From contig CANQIB010000010.1 in NCBI GenBank assembly GCA_947623915.1, forward strand, positions 16,350 through 80,349: a stretch of 64,000 nt of DNA. Reading direction: 5' to 3'. The DNA is from an uncultured Ruminiclostridium sp. (GTDB taxonomy: Bacteria; Bacillota; Clostridia; Oscillospirales; Ruminococcaceae). The position numbers were made by a program, and so were the translations under genes. Below the pieces are notes generated by a model. That model saw only the letters and a list, made by a program, of their open reading frames with translations, was not told the origin of the DNA and did no database searches. This document shows positions 1-8,639 of the stretch, one piece after another (the first letter of the stretch is position 1; every line of letters begins with the position of its first letter).

Positions 1-58
1 TTGCTGCCGCAAAAGCACAAAAACGGGTTTTTACGGCGTAGGTAGTTTCAATTCTGTC

Positions 59-87
59 TTGACTGCTCCGATAAAATGTGCTATACT
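59..87 (+). promoter_or_regulatory. sigma-A promoter of the phosphoglucomutase gene
   Basis: TTGACT at 59-64 and TATACT at 82-87 are separated by 17 bp. This lies about 50 bp before the phosphoglucomutase start codon with no gene between. Read directly from the sequence; the transcription start is not proven. Confidence 0.8.
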
Positions 88-140
88 AATTATGATTTTA
101 ATACGGTTACAACCGTGATAATTCAGAAAGGAAGATCAGC

Positions 141-1859
141 ATGGACAAGACTATGACCCTTTACGCCGAATGGCTTGAAAAGGCGGTGCAGGATCCCGAC
201 CTTAAAGCGGAGCTTATCGGCATTGACGGAAAAGCGGACGAAATATCCGACCGTTTTTATCGCGATCTTGAATTCGGAACAGGCGGACTGCGCGGAGTGA
301 TAGGCGCGGGCACCAACAGAATGAACGTTTACACGGTAGGCAAAGCCACTCAGGGGTTGGCGGACTATCTTAAAAATACAGGCAAGAGCGACCTTAGCGT
401 CGCCGTTGCTTACGACAGCAGAATAAAATCCGACGTATTTGCGCGCCATGCGGCGTCCATTTTTGCCGCTAACGGGATAAAGGCGCATATCTACCCCGAG
501 CTTATGCCCACGCCTATGCTCTCTTTCGCGGTGCGCGCTCTGGGCTGCGACGCGGGTATAATCCTCACCGCGAGCCACAATCCCGCAAAATACAACGGCT
601 ACAAGGTCTACGGCAGCGACGGCTGTCAGGTCACGCTCAACGCCGCTGAGCAGATACTGGCACAAATCGAAAAGCTGGATATATTTGCCGACGTAAAGAC
701 CGTTGATTTTGACAAGGCGGTCAGCGAGGGAAGCATCAGCTATATCGGGCAGGACGTTATCGACGATTATATTGCCAACGTCAAAAAGCAGTCGATACAC
801 CCCGAGCTTTGCGCGGCAAGCGGACTGAAAGTGGTATACACTCCTTTGAACGGAGCGGGAAACAAGCCGGTGCGCCGCATACTTAAAGAGATAGGCATAA
901 CCGACGTTACGGTCGTAAAGGAACAGGAGATGCCGGACGGCAATTTCACCACCTGCCCTTACCCGAATCCCGAAATACGCGAGGCGCTGACGCTCGGTCT
1001 TAAACTGTGCGAGGAGGTAAAGCCGGATCTCCTGCTTGCCACCGACCCCGACAGCGACCGCGTGGGAATAGCCGTCCCCGACGGCGACGACTATGTGCTG
1101 TTCACCGGCAACGAGGTCGGCGCAATGCTGCTGGAATATATCTGCCGTGAAAGGATAGCAAACGGCACTATGCCGAAAGCTCCCATTGCGGTAAAGACGA
1201 TAGTTACCACCGAGCTGGTACGCGCCATCGCGGCAAAATACGGCGTACAGCTTATCGACGTGCTGACCGGCTTTAAGTTCATAGGCGAGCAGATAGGCTT
1301 CCTTGAGGCAAAGGGAGAGGCGGACAGATACATATTCGGCTTTGAGGAAAGCTACGGCTACCTTGCAGGCTCTTATGTAAGAGATAAGGACGCGGTGGTA
1401 GGCTCCATGCTTATCTGCGAGATGGCGGCGTTCTACCGTTCCAAGGGCATATCGCTGGTGCAGGCGAGAGCGGATATGTACAAGGAATACGGATATTACT
1501 GCAACAAGCTGGAAAACTTCGCGTTTGAAGGCGAGAGCGGCATGATAAAGATGAACGGCATAATGGACAAACTGCGTACGGAACATCCCGACTCGGTTGC
1601 GGGCAGCCGCGTTATAGGGCTTGCGGATTACAAGCTCAGCGTTAAATACGACCTCGTTTCCGGCACTCAGGAAACGCTCACGCTCCCCAAATCGAACGTT
1701 ATCACCCTTTATCTTGAGGATAACGCCAGCATAGTTATCCGTCCCTCCGGCACGGAGCCGAAGATAAAGCTGTACTACACCACGGTGGGCTCAAACAGCG
1801 AGGAGGCTGCCGAAAAGCAGGCGGCTCTTTCGGCGGATTTCACAAAGCTGGTCGGCTGA
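141..1859 (+). CDS. pgcA: phosphoglucomutase / phosphomannomutase (alpha-D-phosphohexomutase)
   Basis: This 572-residue cytosolic enzyme should interconvert glucose-1-phosphate and glucose-6-phosphate (or the mannose equivalents), feeding cell-wall and storage-glycan precursors. The family signatures are all visible: the phosphoserine loop TASHNP near residue 143-148, the metal loop DPDSDR near 302, the sugar-binding GFEESYGY, and the C-terminal phosphate-binding RPSGTEPK. Length fits the PgcA/PGM2-like branch of the family (about 570-580 residues). The ATG at 141 follows GAAAGGAAG with good spacing. It stands alone behind its own promoter; the next gene is rpmE, 170 bp away with a separate promoter. 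Substrate preference between glucose and mannose phosphates cannot be read from the sequence. Confidence 0.95.
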   Translation: MDKTMTLYAEWLEKAVQDPDLKAELIGIDGKADEISDRFYRDLEFGTGGLRGVIGAGTNRMNVYTVGKATQGLADYLKNTGKSDLSVAVAYDSRIKSDVFARHAASIFAANGIKAHIYPELMPTPMLSFAVRALGCDAGIILTASHNPAKYNGYKVYGSDGCQVTLNAAEQILAQIEKLDIFADVKTVDFDKAVSEGSISYIGQDVIDDYIANVKKQSIHPELCAASGLKVVYTPLNGAGNKPVRRILKEIGITDVTVVKEQEMPDGNFTTCPYPNPEIREALTLGLKLCEEVKPDLLLATDPDSDRVGIAVPDGDDYVLFTGNEVGAMLLEYICRERIANGTMPKAPIAVKTIVTTELVRAIAAKYGVQLIDVLTGFKFIGEQIGFLEAKGEADRYIFGFEESYGYLAGSYVRDKDAVVGSMLICEMAAFYRSKGISLVQARADMYKEYGYYCNKLENFAFEGESGMIKMNGIMDKLRTEHPDSVAGSRVIGLADYKLSVKYDLVSGTQETLTLPKSNVITLYLEDNASIVIRPSGTEPKIKLYYTTVGSNSEEAAEKQAALSADFTKLVG

Positions 1860-1908
1860 CGCAAAAAACGTTTTGAAAAAGTTTCGGCAAAATATTTTCA
1901 AAAAAGGC

Positions 1909-1937
1909 TTGCATTTTGTGTTTTAATATGATACAAT
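1909..1937 (+). promoter_or_regulatory. sigma-A promoter of rpmE
   Basis: TTGCAT (1909-1914) and TACAAT (1932-1937) with a 17-bp spacer, about 95 bp before the L31 start codon. The leader between shows no recognised riboswitch. Confidence 0.7.
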
Positions 1938-2032
1938 AATAGCCTAGGCGTAAAAAAGCCGATAAAAATGACAACTGCGGCAATAGCTGTAATTTACAGA
2001 AATTCTCACGAGATCGTTTAGGAGGTGACAGC

Positions 2033-2236
2033 ATGAAAGAAGGAATACATCCCGAGTACGAGGCTACTACCATAACCTGCGCGTGCGGCGAGGTGATAGA
2101 GACCCGCTCCACTAAGAAGGATATAAAGGTGGAGATCTGTTCCAAATGCCACCCGTTCTTCACCGGAAAGCAAAAGCTCGTTGATTCCGGCGGACGTGTG
2201 GATAAATTCAAGAAAAAGTACAATCTCGGAAACTGA
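2033..2236 (+). CDS. rpmE: 50S ribosomal protein L31, zinc-binding type
   Basis: This 67-residue protein is a component of the large ribosomal subunit, at the bridge to the 30S head. It carries the four cysteines of the zinc-containing form: CAC at residues 16-18 and CSKC at residues 36-39, followed by the typical HPFFTGKQK segment and basic tail. In Firmicutes this C+ form is the zinc-replete version, replaced by a cysteine-free paralog under zinc starvation; no paralog is in this window. A strong AGGAGGTGA lies just before the ATG at 2033. It is a single-gene unit with its own promoter and terminator. Confidence 0.97.
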   Translation: MKEGIHPEYEATTITCACGEVIETRSTKKDIKVEICSKCHPFFTGKQKLVDSGGRVDKFKKKYNLGN

Positions 2237-2267
2237 AAACGCTGCGGGAGAATGTGCTTTCCCGCGT

Positions 2268-2310
2268 AAGAGTGTTGACGGATCGAATTATCAGTCAGCA
2301 CTCTTTTATT
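2268..2310 (+). terminator. intrinsic terminator after rpmE
   Basis: A 12-bp stem, AAGAGTGTTGAC (2268-2279) against GTCAGCACTCTT (2294-2305) with one G-U pair, is followed by a T-rich stretch. It closes the rpmE transcript. Confidence 0.85.
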
Positions 2311-2384
2311 TTGTGTTTAGGTATCCTTTGTTAATCTTGCGTTAATTTTTCCGTGATATGCTCTTGCGTGAAAGGAGAGCGGCA

Positions 2385-3071
2385 ATGTTTCATATAATGG
2401 TTGCGGAGGACGACACCAACACCAGAAAGCTGATGTGCACCGTGCTGAGCCAAAACGGTTACGAACCCGTGCCGGCCGTGGACGGAGCGGACGCGCTGGA
2501 GGTGCTTGACAGACAGCATATCGACCTTATCCTGCTGGACGTTATGATGCCCAAGATAGACGGATTTGAATTTGTCCGCACGCTGCGCGAGGGCGGCTGC
2601 AATATACCCGTGCTTATGGTGACGGCGAGGGAGACCTCCGCCGACAAAATACTCGGGTTCAGAGCGGGCACGGACGATTATATGGTAAAGCCCGTCGACG
2701 ACGAGGAGATGCTGTTGAGGATAGCGGCGCTGCTTAGGCGCAGCAATATCGCAAATTCTCACAAGCTCACCGCGGGAGATACAGTGCTGGATTACGACGC
2801 GCTCACCGTCAGTCGGAAAGGGGCGGTGCAGGAGCTGCCGAACAAGGAGTTCATGCTGCTGTTCAAGCTGTTAAGCTACCAAAACAAGATATTCACCCGC
2901 AGACAGCTCATGGACGAGCTTTGGGACATGGAATCCGACACCGACGAGCGCACGATAGACGTACATATAAACCGCCTGCGCGAAAGGTTCCGCGACAACG
3001 ACGATTTTGAGATAGTCACGGTGCGCGGTCTTGGCTACAAGGCGGTCATCAAAAACGGTACCGCAAAATGA
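2385..3071 (+). CDS. OmpR/PhoB-family response regulator
   Basis: This is a 228-residue DNA-binding response regulator: an N-terminal receiver domain (residues 1-120, acidic pocket Asp9/Asp10, phospho-acceptor Asp52 in LLLDVMMP, Lys in MVKPVDD) and a C-terminal winged helix (about 130-225, ending with RGLGYKA). The ATG at 2385 is chosen over the upstream in-frame ATG at 2358 because AAAGGAG (2371-2377) sits directly before it. It overlaps the histidine kinase gene by 4 bp (ATGA), so the two are translationally coupled. The kinase and the ABC transporter immediately downstream suggest it controls that transporter, as in Bce/Van-type peptide-stress modules. The target genes are not shown by the sequence. 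Confidence 0.93.
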   Translation: MFHIMVAEDDTNTRKLMCTVLSQNGYEPVPAVDGADALEVLDRQHIDLILLDVMMPKIDGFEFVRTLREGGCNIPVLMVTARETSADKILGFRAGTDDYMVKPVDDEEMLLRIAALLRRSNIANSHKLTAGDTVLDYDALTVSRKGAVQELPNKEFMLLFKLLSYQNKIFTRRQLMDELWDMESDTDERTIDVHINRLRERFRDNDDFEIVTVRGLGYKAVIKNGTAK

Positions 3072-4195
3072 GCAAGGATATTTATCTTCGCAGATACCGC
3101 TCAATAAACGTCCAGATAGTGCTGTACGTTTTTCTGATAATGGTAACGGCGAACGCGCTGTGCATAATAATATTTAACGTGCTGTACGCTATGGGAGTGG
3201 TGATGGGTACCGCGCCGATGCTGCTGCTTTTGGTGACGTTCAGCGTCAGCACGGTGATAGGCAGCATACTGACCTTCGTTTTTTCGGGAGTTATCCTGCG
3301 GCCGCTGCTGGAGCTGTCCAAAGCCATGGAAAATGTGGCGAAGGGAGATTTCAGCGTCAAGATAACCGAGCTGAGCTCCATGTACGAGCTAAGGCTGCTG
3401 CAGCAAAACTTCAACATAATGACGCGGGAGCTGGACGGCACGGAAATGTTCCGAAACGATTTTATAAACGGGTTCTCCCATGAGTTCAAGACCCCGATGG
3501 TTTCGGTGTACGGATTTGCAAAGCAGCTTAAAAAGGGCGGGCTGACCGAGGAGCAGCAAAAGGAATATATAGACATAATCCTTGAGGAATCCCGACGGCT
3601 GATAAATATGTCCGGCAATATCCTGGAGCTTAACAAGCTGGAAAATCAAGAGATAGTATCGGACAAAAAGCTGTTCCGCCTTGACGAGGAGATAAGGCAG
3701 AGCATACTGCTGCTGGAACAGCAATGGAGCAAAAAGAACATTACGATGATACCAGAGCTTGACGAGTTGGAATTTTACGGAAATTCCGAAATGTTAAAGC
3801 AGGTGTGGCTGAACGTTATCGGCAACGCGATAAAATACACCGACGACAACGGCGAGATAAGGGTATCGCTTTCGCGCGACTCGGACGGTACGGCAAAAAT
3901 AGCGGTGTGCGACAACGGCATAGGTATGGACAACGCGACCGCCGAGAGGATATTTGAAAAGTTTTACCGTGCCGACGCCTCCCGTGCCTCGGAGGGGAAC
4001 GGGCTGGGGCTTCCTTTGGTAAAGAGGATAGTCGAGCTGTGTCACGGCAGGATAAAAGTGATGAGCGAGCCGGGGCGCGGCACGGAGTTTTATATTTATC
4101 TCCCGCTCGAAATGCCGGACGTTAAGGCAAAGGAATCTAAAAAAAGGCGCAACGCGGAGCATACCGACCGCAGCCTTACGAATATACAAACATAA
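3068..4195 (+). CDS. membrane sensor histidine kinase with very short extracellular loop
   Basis: This 375-residue kinase has two transmembrane segments (about residues 15-40 and 50-78) separated by fewer than ten residues, then a HAMP linker, a dimerisation/phosphotransfer helix with the H-box FSHEFKTP (His138), and an ATPase domain with the N-box NAIKYT, the DNGIGM box and GNGLGLPL. The tiny loop means it has no periplasmic-type sensor domain. Such intramembrane-sensing kinases often read the state of a neighbouring ABC transporter. Partner regulator upstream overlaps by 4 bp; the fused ABC transporter starts 28 bp downstream. It resembles LiaS/BceS-type sensors in size, but unlike BceS it keeps a HAMP. 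The stimulus is unknown. Confidence 0.92.
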   Translation: MSKDIYLRRYRSINVQIVLYVFLIMVTANALCIIIFNVLYAMGVVMGTAPMLLLLVTFSVSTVIGSILTFVFSGVILRPLLELSKAMENVAKGDFSVKITELSSMYELRLLQQNFNIMTRELDGTEMFRNDFINGFSHEFKTPMVSVYGFAKQLKKGGLTEEQQKEYIDIILEESRRLINMSGNILELNKLENQEIVSDKKLFRLDEEIRQSILLLEQQWSKKNITMIPELDELEFYGNSEMLKQVWLNVIGNAIKYTDDNGEIRVSLSRDSDGTAKIAVCDNGIGMDNATAERIFEKFYRADASRASEGNGLGLPLVKRIVELCHGRIKVMSEPGRGTEFYIYLPLEMPDVKAKESKKRRNAEHTDRSLTNIQT

Positions 4196-4223
4196 AAAAC
4201 TTTATATAAAAGAGGAACGAACT

Positions 4224-6896
4224 ATGCTTGAACTGAAAAACATCACGAAAGACTATAAGATAGGAGGCGGCACGGTCAACGCGCTGAGAGGGGTCAGTAT
4301 AGATTTTCGCGAGAGCGAATTTGTTTCGATACTGGGTCAGTCAGGCTGCGGCAAGACTACACTGCTGAATATTATCGGCGGTCTTGACAGGTACACCGAC
4401 GGCGATCTTATAATTGGCGGCAAATCAACAAAGCAGTTTAAAAATTCCGACTGGGACACCTACCGCAACCATTCGATAGGCTTTGTGTTCCAAAGCTACA
4501 ATCTTATACCGCACCAAACGGTGCTTTCCAACGTCGAGCTTGCACTTACGCTGTCGGGCGTTTCCAAGGCGGAGCGCAGAAAGCGGGCTAAAGACGCGCT
4601 GTGCAAGGTCGGGCTGGGCGACCAGTTAAACAAAAAGCCGAATCAGATGTCAGGCGGACAGATGCAGCGCGTCGCGATAGCAAGAGCGTTGGTGAACGAC
4701 CCCGACATTCTGCTTGCCGACGAGCCTACCGGCGCTTTGGACAGCGACACGAGCATACAGATAATGGAGATTCTCAAAGAGATCTCCGCCGACAAGCTGA
4801 TAATAATGGTCACGCACAATCCCGAGCTTGCGGAAAAATATTCCACCCGTATCATAAAGCTGCTGGACGGAAAGGTGACGGACGATTCCAACCCCTATTC
4901 AAGAAACGTCGTCGAGCCTATTAAAAAGGCGGGCAAGGCGGAAAAAAAGCAGAAAAAGCCCTCCATGTCGTTTTTTACCGCGCTGTCGCTCAGCCTTAAC
5001 AACCTTATGACCAAAAAGGCGCGCACCTTTATGACGTCGTTCGCGGGCAGCATAGGTATAATAGGCATCGCGCTGATACTTGCTATCTCGTCCGGCGCGA
5101 GGGCGTATATATCCTCGGTAGAGGAGGACACCCTGTCCAGTTATCCGATAAGTATCGAGAGCAGCTCGGTGGATATGGCTACCATGATGACCTCCATGGC
5201 AAAAACGCGGCAGGAAAGCACCGAACGCGTGCCGGAGGAAAATACCGTATATTCGCTCAACGTCATGAGCAACATGATAAACGCCATGCTGACTCAGATA
5301 CAGTCAAACGACCTTAAAAACTTCAAGGCGTATCTTGAGGGAGAGGGCAGCGAGATAAACGATTACGTCAGCGATATAAAATACAGCTATTCCACGACGA
5401 TGAACGTTTTCCGTGCGGACGGCGAGGACGGTATCTTTCAGGTAAATCCCGCGCAGCTTTTCGACAAGCTGGGAATGACCAACGAGGCAAATTCCGCGCA
5501 GGCGATGAGCATGGTGATGAATTCCACCACCGGCGTTTGGTCGGAAATGCTGGACAATAAAGAGCTTTTGCAGGACCAGTACGAGGTGCTTAAAGGCAGA
5601 CTTCCCGAAAGCTACAACGAAGTCGTTATAATAGTAAACGAGCGCAGCGAGATAACCGATTACAGCCTTTACTGTCTGGGACTGATAGAAGAGGACGAAC
5701 TGGTAGAGGCGGTCAAAAACGCATTTGCGGGCAATACCGACGAAATAGATTTTGAAAGCAAGGACGTTTCTTTCAGCTATGACGAGCTGATGGGTCTGGA
5801 CTTCCGTCTGGTGGTAAACAGCGACTTCTTTACCGAAGAGGACGGCGTTTGGACGGATAAGAGCGACGACGACATCTACATGACCGAAGTGGTCAACAAC
5901 GCCGAGCCTATCAAGGTAGTCGGTATCATAAAGCCGGCGGAAAACGCGATACTGAACACTAATTCGGCGGTAGCGGTGGGATACACTCACGAGCTTACCG
6001 AATATCTGATAAATAAGGTGAACGAAAGCGACGTCGTAAAGCAGCAGAAGGACGATCCGGACACCGATATATTCACCGGACTGAAATTCCCCGATCCCGA
6101 CGAGGAAGCTCCCAAGCTCACTATGGACGACATCACCGCTTATATAGCGACTTTGCCGGAGGAGCAGCAGACGGAAATGACACAGCAGCTCGAGCAGGCG
6201 CAGCAGGCGGGAATGTCCGAGGAGCAGATAATCGAGGCGTTCAGCAAGAATATGCCGAGCAATTCCACCGACGCGACCTACGAGGGCAACCTTGAAAAGC
6301 TGGGAGTATCGTCGCTGGATTCCCCCTATCGGATAAGCATCTACCCCAAGGATTTTGAATCCAAGGAAAAGATAGAGGAGATAATCGACAACTACAACGA
6401 CAAGGTGAAAGCCGACGGCAACGAGGAGCTGGAAATACGCTACACCGATATGGTGGGACTTATGATGACCTCGGTCACCACCATAATAGACGCAATAAGC
6501 TATATCCTTATCGCGTTCGTGGCAATATCGCTGGTGGTTTCCTCCATAATGATAGGTATAATCACTTATGTATCGGTGCTGGAACGCACCAAGGAGATAG
6601 GCATACTCCGCGCAATGGGCGCGTCGAAGCGCGACATCTCGCGGGTATTCAACGCGGAAACGCTTATCATAGGCTTTACCGCCGGAGCAATAGGAATCGG
6701 CGTAACGTTGCTGCTCAGCATACCAATAAATCTTATCATAGAGAACCTTGCCGGTATCTCCGGCATCTGCGCTCTGCCTTGGCTGGGCGGAGTGATACTG
6801 GTGATCATCAGTATGCTGCTCACTCTCATAGCGGGTCTGATACCCTCAAGGGTCGCCGCCAACAAAGACCCCGTCGCGGCGCTGAGAACGGAATAA
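4224..6896 (+). CDS. fused ABC transporter, MacB-type ATPase plus FtsX-type permease
   Basis: One 890-residue polypeptide combines an ATP-binding domain (residues 1-230; Walker A GQSGCGKTT, signature MSGGQMQRVAIARAL, Walker B DILLADEPTGALD) with an FtsX-like permease. The permease has one membrane helix near residues 270-290, a long extracellular region of about 450 residues, and three helices near the C-terminus ending with the conserved ERTKEIGILRAMGAS segment and RVAANKDPVAALR. MacB-like 'mechanotransmission' ABC proteins move substrates without passing them across the membrane, typically antimicrobial peptides or lipoproteins. Ribosome site AGAGGAAC precedes the ATG. Position after a two-component system points to a peptide or envelope-stress role. 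Substrate is not determinable. Confidence 0.9.
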   Translation: MLELKNITKDYKIGGGTVNALRGVSIDFRESEFVSILGQSGCGKTTLLNIIGGLDRYTDGDLIIGGKSTKQFKNSDWDTYRNHSIGFVFQSYNLIPHQTVLSNVELALTLSGVSKAERRKRAKDALCKVGLGDQLNKKPNQMSGGQMQRVAIARALVNDPDILLADEPTGALDSDTSIQIMEILKEISADKLIIMVTHNPELAEKYSTRIIKLLDGKVTDDSNPYSRNVVEPIKKAGKAEKKQKKPSMSFFTALSLSLNNLMTKKARTFMTSFAGSIGIIGIALILAISSGARAYISSVEEDTLSSYPISIESSSVDMATMMTSMAKTRQESTERVPEENTVYSLNVMSNMINAMLTQIQSNDLKNFKAYLEGEGSEINDYVSDIKYSYSTTMNVFRADGEDGIFQVNPAQLFDKLGMTNEANSAQAMSMVMNSTTGVWSEMLDNKELLQDQYEVLKGRLPESYNEVVIIVNERSEITDYSLYCLGLIEEDELVEAVKNAFAGNTDEIDFESKDVSFSYDELMGLDFRLVVNSDFFTEEDGVWTDKSDDDIYMTEVVNNAEPIKVVGIIKPAENAILNTNSAVAVGYTHELTEYLINKVNESDVVKQQKDDPDTDIFTGLKFPDPDEEAPKLTMDDITAYIATLPEEQQTEMTQQLEQAQQAGMSEEQIIEAFSKNMPSNSTDATYEGNLEKLGVSSLDSPYRISIYPKDFESKEKIEEIIDNYNDKVKADGNEELEIRYTDMVGLMMTSVTTIIDAISYILIAFVAISLVVSSIMIGIITYVSVLERTKEIGILRAMGASKRDISRVFNAETLIIGFTAGAIGIGVTLLLSIPINLIIENLAGISGICALPWLGGVILVIISMLLTLIAGLIPSRVAANKDPVAALRTE

Positions 6897-6902
6897 TAAA
6901 GC

Positions 6903-6936
6903 AACGGCTTGCAAACCGAGGTTTGCAAGCCGTTTT
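6903..6936 (+). terminator. intrinsic terminator after the ABC transporter
   Basis: A perfect 15-bp stem with a two-base loop (AACGGCTTGCAAACC at 6903-6917, GGTTTGCAAGCCGTT at 6920-6934) followed by TTT. It ends the response regulator/kinase/ABC operon. Confidence 0.88.
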
Positions 6937-6964
6937 AAATATTTCGCCCTTTTTAATAGATTTT

Positions 6965-7675
6965 TTAGCCGGGAACGTTTCTGGTTTTGAACTGCGGAAT
7001 GGCGCAGATAGCAAAGCCTACCGCCGAAAGAACGTAGCCTATCACGAGGTCCTTTACAAATTCCATCGTCATCGAGCTGTCCGCTCCTCCGAACTCCAGC
7101 AGCTGGTCGGCGCGTCCGATAAATTCAAAGAAGTTGAAGAATACGTCGCCGAATCCGCCGTAACCGAGCAGTTGTGCGACTTCCGCTCCGCCCTCCTGCA
7201 TAAACATCGACATGGTCACTATAAACATATTGCTTGCAAGCACCGCTAAGAGTATAACGATAATGCAGCAGATAATGCCGTATATATCGAACTTTTTACC
7301 CAGCAGTCTGTAGCCGGTAACGGTGCAGAAGCCCATAAGCAGACCGCCTATGTAGGATATGTAACCGAGCATTCCTATAAGCACCCATACCACGCACGCG
7401 ATAAGACCGAACAGTATCGCTCCGACTATTCCGAGCAGCGGATTGCTTTTCGCCGGAACAGGTTTGGCTATAGGAGCAACATAATTGGGATCGGGAACGA
7501 AATTGCCGGGTATCTGTACAGGCTCGCTGTATGTACCCTGCTGTGCAGGAACTTCCTGCTGTGCAGGAGCTTCCTGCTGTGCCGGCTGTTCCTGCTGTGC
7601 GGAAATATTTTTTCCGCAGTAGGCGCAGACAGTAACGTTATCGTCAAGCTGCGCACCGCAATTAGGACAGAACAT
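6965..7675 (-). CDS. zinc-ribbon membrane protein of unknown function
   Basis: This 236-residue protein starts with a zinc ribbon (CPNCGAQL at residues 3-10, CAYCGKN near 17-24), continues with a Gln/Pro/Ala-rich linker containing QQEAPAQQE-like repeats, and then has about four hydrophobic helices, including LLGIVGAILFGLIACVVW and a C-terminal pair. The ribbon faces the cytoplasm if the topology is the usual one. Many Firmicutes encode zinc-ribbon/transmembrane proteins of this build with no known function. It has its own promoter with a 17-bp spacer and a strong AAAGGGGG site before the ATG. The gene lies downstream of thiM on the same strand but seems separately transcribed. Confidence 0.75.
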   Translation of the reverse strand: MFCPNCGAQLDDNVTVCAYCGKNISAQQEQPAQQEAPAQQEVPAQQGTYSEPVQIPGNFVPDPNYVAPIAKPVPAKSNPLLGIVGAILFGLIACVVWVLIGMLGYISYIGGLLMGFCTVTGYRLLGKKFDIYGIICCIIVILLAVLASNMFIVTMSMFMQEGGAEVAQLLGYGGFGDVFFNFFEFIGRADQLLEFGGADSSMTMEFVKDLVIGYVLSAVGFAICAIPQFKTRNVPG

Positions 7676-7755
7676 TTGAGATTTCCCCCTTTGGATCGCC
7701 GTGTAACGGCTTACATAATTTCATTATAGGAGCTGCGCCCCATTATGATATTTAA

Positions 7756-7784
7756 ACTATATCATAAAAGCACGATTTTGTCAA
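7756..7784 (-). promoter_or_regulatory. sigma-A promoter of the zinc-ribbon protein gene
   Basis: On the minus strand TTGACA (plus 7779-7784) and TATAGT (plus 7756-7761) are 17 bp apart, about 80 bp before the start codon. Confidence 0.78.
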
Positions 7785-7794
7785 ACTTTTTCAC

Positions 7795-8613
7795 TTAAAG
7801 CCGCATTTCTTCTACTTTTGCTTTCTCTGCAAGCTCCGCGCCGCTCATTACCGTCAACGCGTCCAGCAGTCCCACATAAAAGCTGCCCGTGCCTTTGGCG
7901 TCCGCCGCGGCTGTCTCCCCCGCTATACCTATAGCCGCCGTCGCGGTCACCGCCGCCGTAAAATTATCCCCCGCCGCGCAAAGAGCCGCGGTAAGTCCCG
8001 ACACCAGACAGCCCGTGCCGGTAACGCGGGAGAGCATCTCCACGCCGTTGCTCACAAGGGCGAGCCTGTTGTTTTTGCAAACGACGTCGGTACTTCCCGT
8101 GACCGCCACCGCGCAGGAAAATTTCTCCGCCGCCGCCTCGGCAAGCCGTATCGCGCCTTCGGGACCGACGTACGCGCTGTCCACGCCCTTTTCCGCACGC
8201 TCGCCTATAGAGGGCGCGCTGACCAGCGCCGCTATTTCGGAGGCGTTGCCGCGTATCGCCGCGAAACGGAACTGCCGCAGCATATAAAGAGCGTTTTTCA
8301 AACGGTACTCCGTCGAGCCCGCGCCGACGGGGTCCAGCACAACGGGCTTTTTGGTAAGCCCCGCCTCCTGCCCGGAGGTAAGCATGGCGCGGCAGCGGTC
8401 TTTGCCGAAAGTGCCCATGTTGAACAGCACCGAATCCGCCTTTTGGGTAATATCCACCGCGTCCAGCGGGCTGTCCGCCATGACCGGCGAAGCCCCCGCC
8501 GCAAGCAGACCGTTTGCCACGGTGTTAGCCGTGACATAGTTAGTTATACAATGCACCAGCGGGCGCTTGTTTCTCATTTTGTCCCAAAGAGCGGCACATT
8601 CCTCAATTATCAT
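7795..8613 (-). CDS. thiM: hydroxyethylthiazole kinase
   Basis: This 272-residue salvage enzyme phosphorylates 4-methyl-5-(2-hydroxyethyl)thiazole with ATP for thiamine synthesis. Recognisable segments are HCITNYVTANTVANG near the N-terminus, VLDPVGAGST, RGNASEI and the C-terminal GTGCLVSGLTAA, which carries the phosphoryl-transfer loop cysteine. The start is set at 8613 because GAAAGGA sits nine bases before that ATG; the in-frame ATG at 8622 overlaps the ribosome site. ThiD and ThiE, usual partners, are absent here. The gene follows an AEC transporter by 26 bp, so the transporter may bring in the thiazole or another precursor (inference). No TPP riboswitch was seen upstream of the pair. Confidence 0.93.
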   Translation of the reverse strand: MIIEECAALWDKMRNKRPLVHCITNYVTANTVANGLLAAGASPVMADSPLDAVDITQKADSVLFNMGTFGKDRCRAMLTSGQEAGLTKKPVVLDPVGAGSTEYRLKNALYMLRQFRFAAIRGNASEIAALVSAPSIGERAEKGVDSAYVGPEGAIRLAEAAAEKFSCAVAVTGSTDVVCKNNRLALVSNGVEMLSRVTGTGCLVSGLTAALCAAGDNFTAAVTATAAIGIAGETAAADAKGTGSFYVGLLDALTVMSGAELAEKAKVEEMRL

Positions 8614-8639
8614 GATATACATTCCTTTCAAAAATTCGT

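Noticed and set aside
123..1586. Long minus-strand open frame (487 codons) opposite phosphoglucomutase
   Set aside because: It is a shadow of a GC-rich coding gene; composition is not protein-like (many His/Tyr/Arg/Val), with no domain and no ribosome site.
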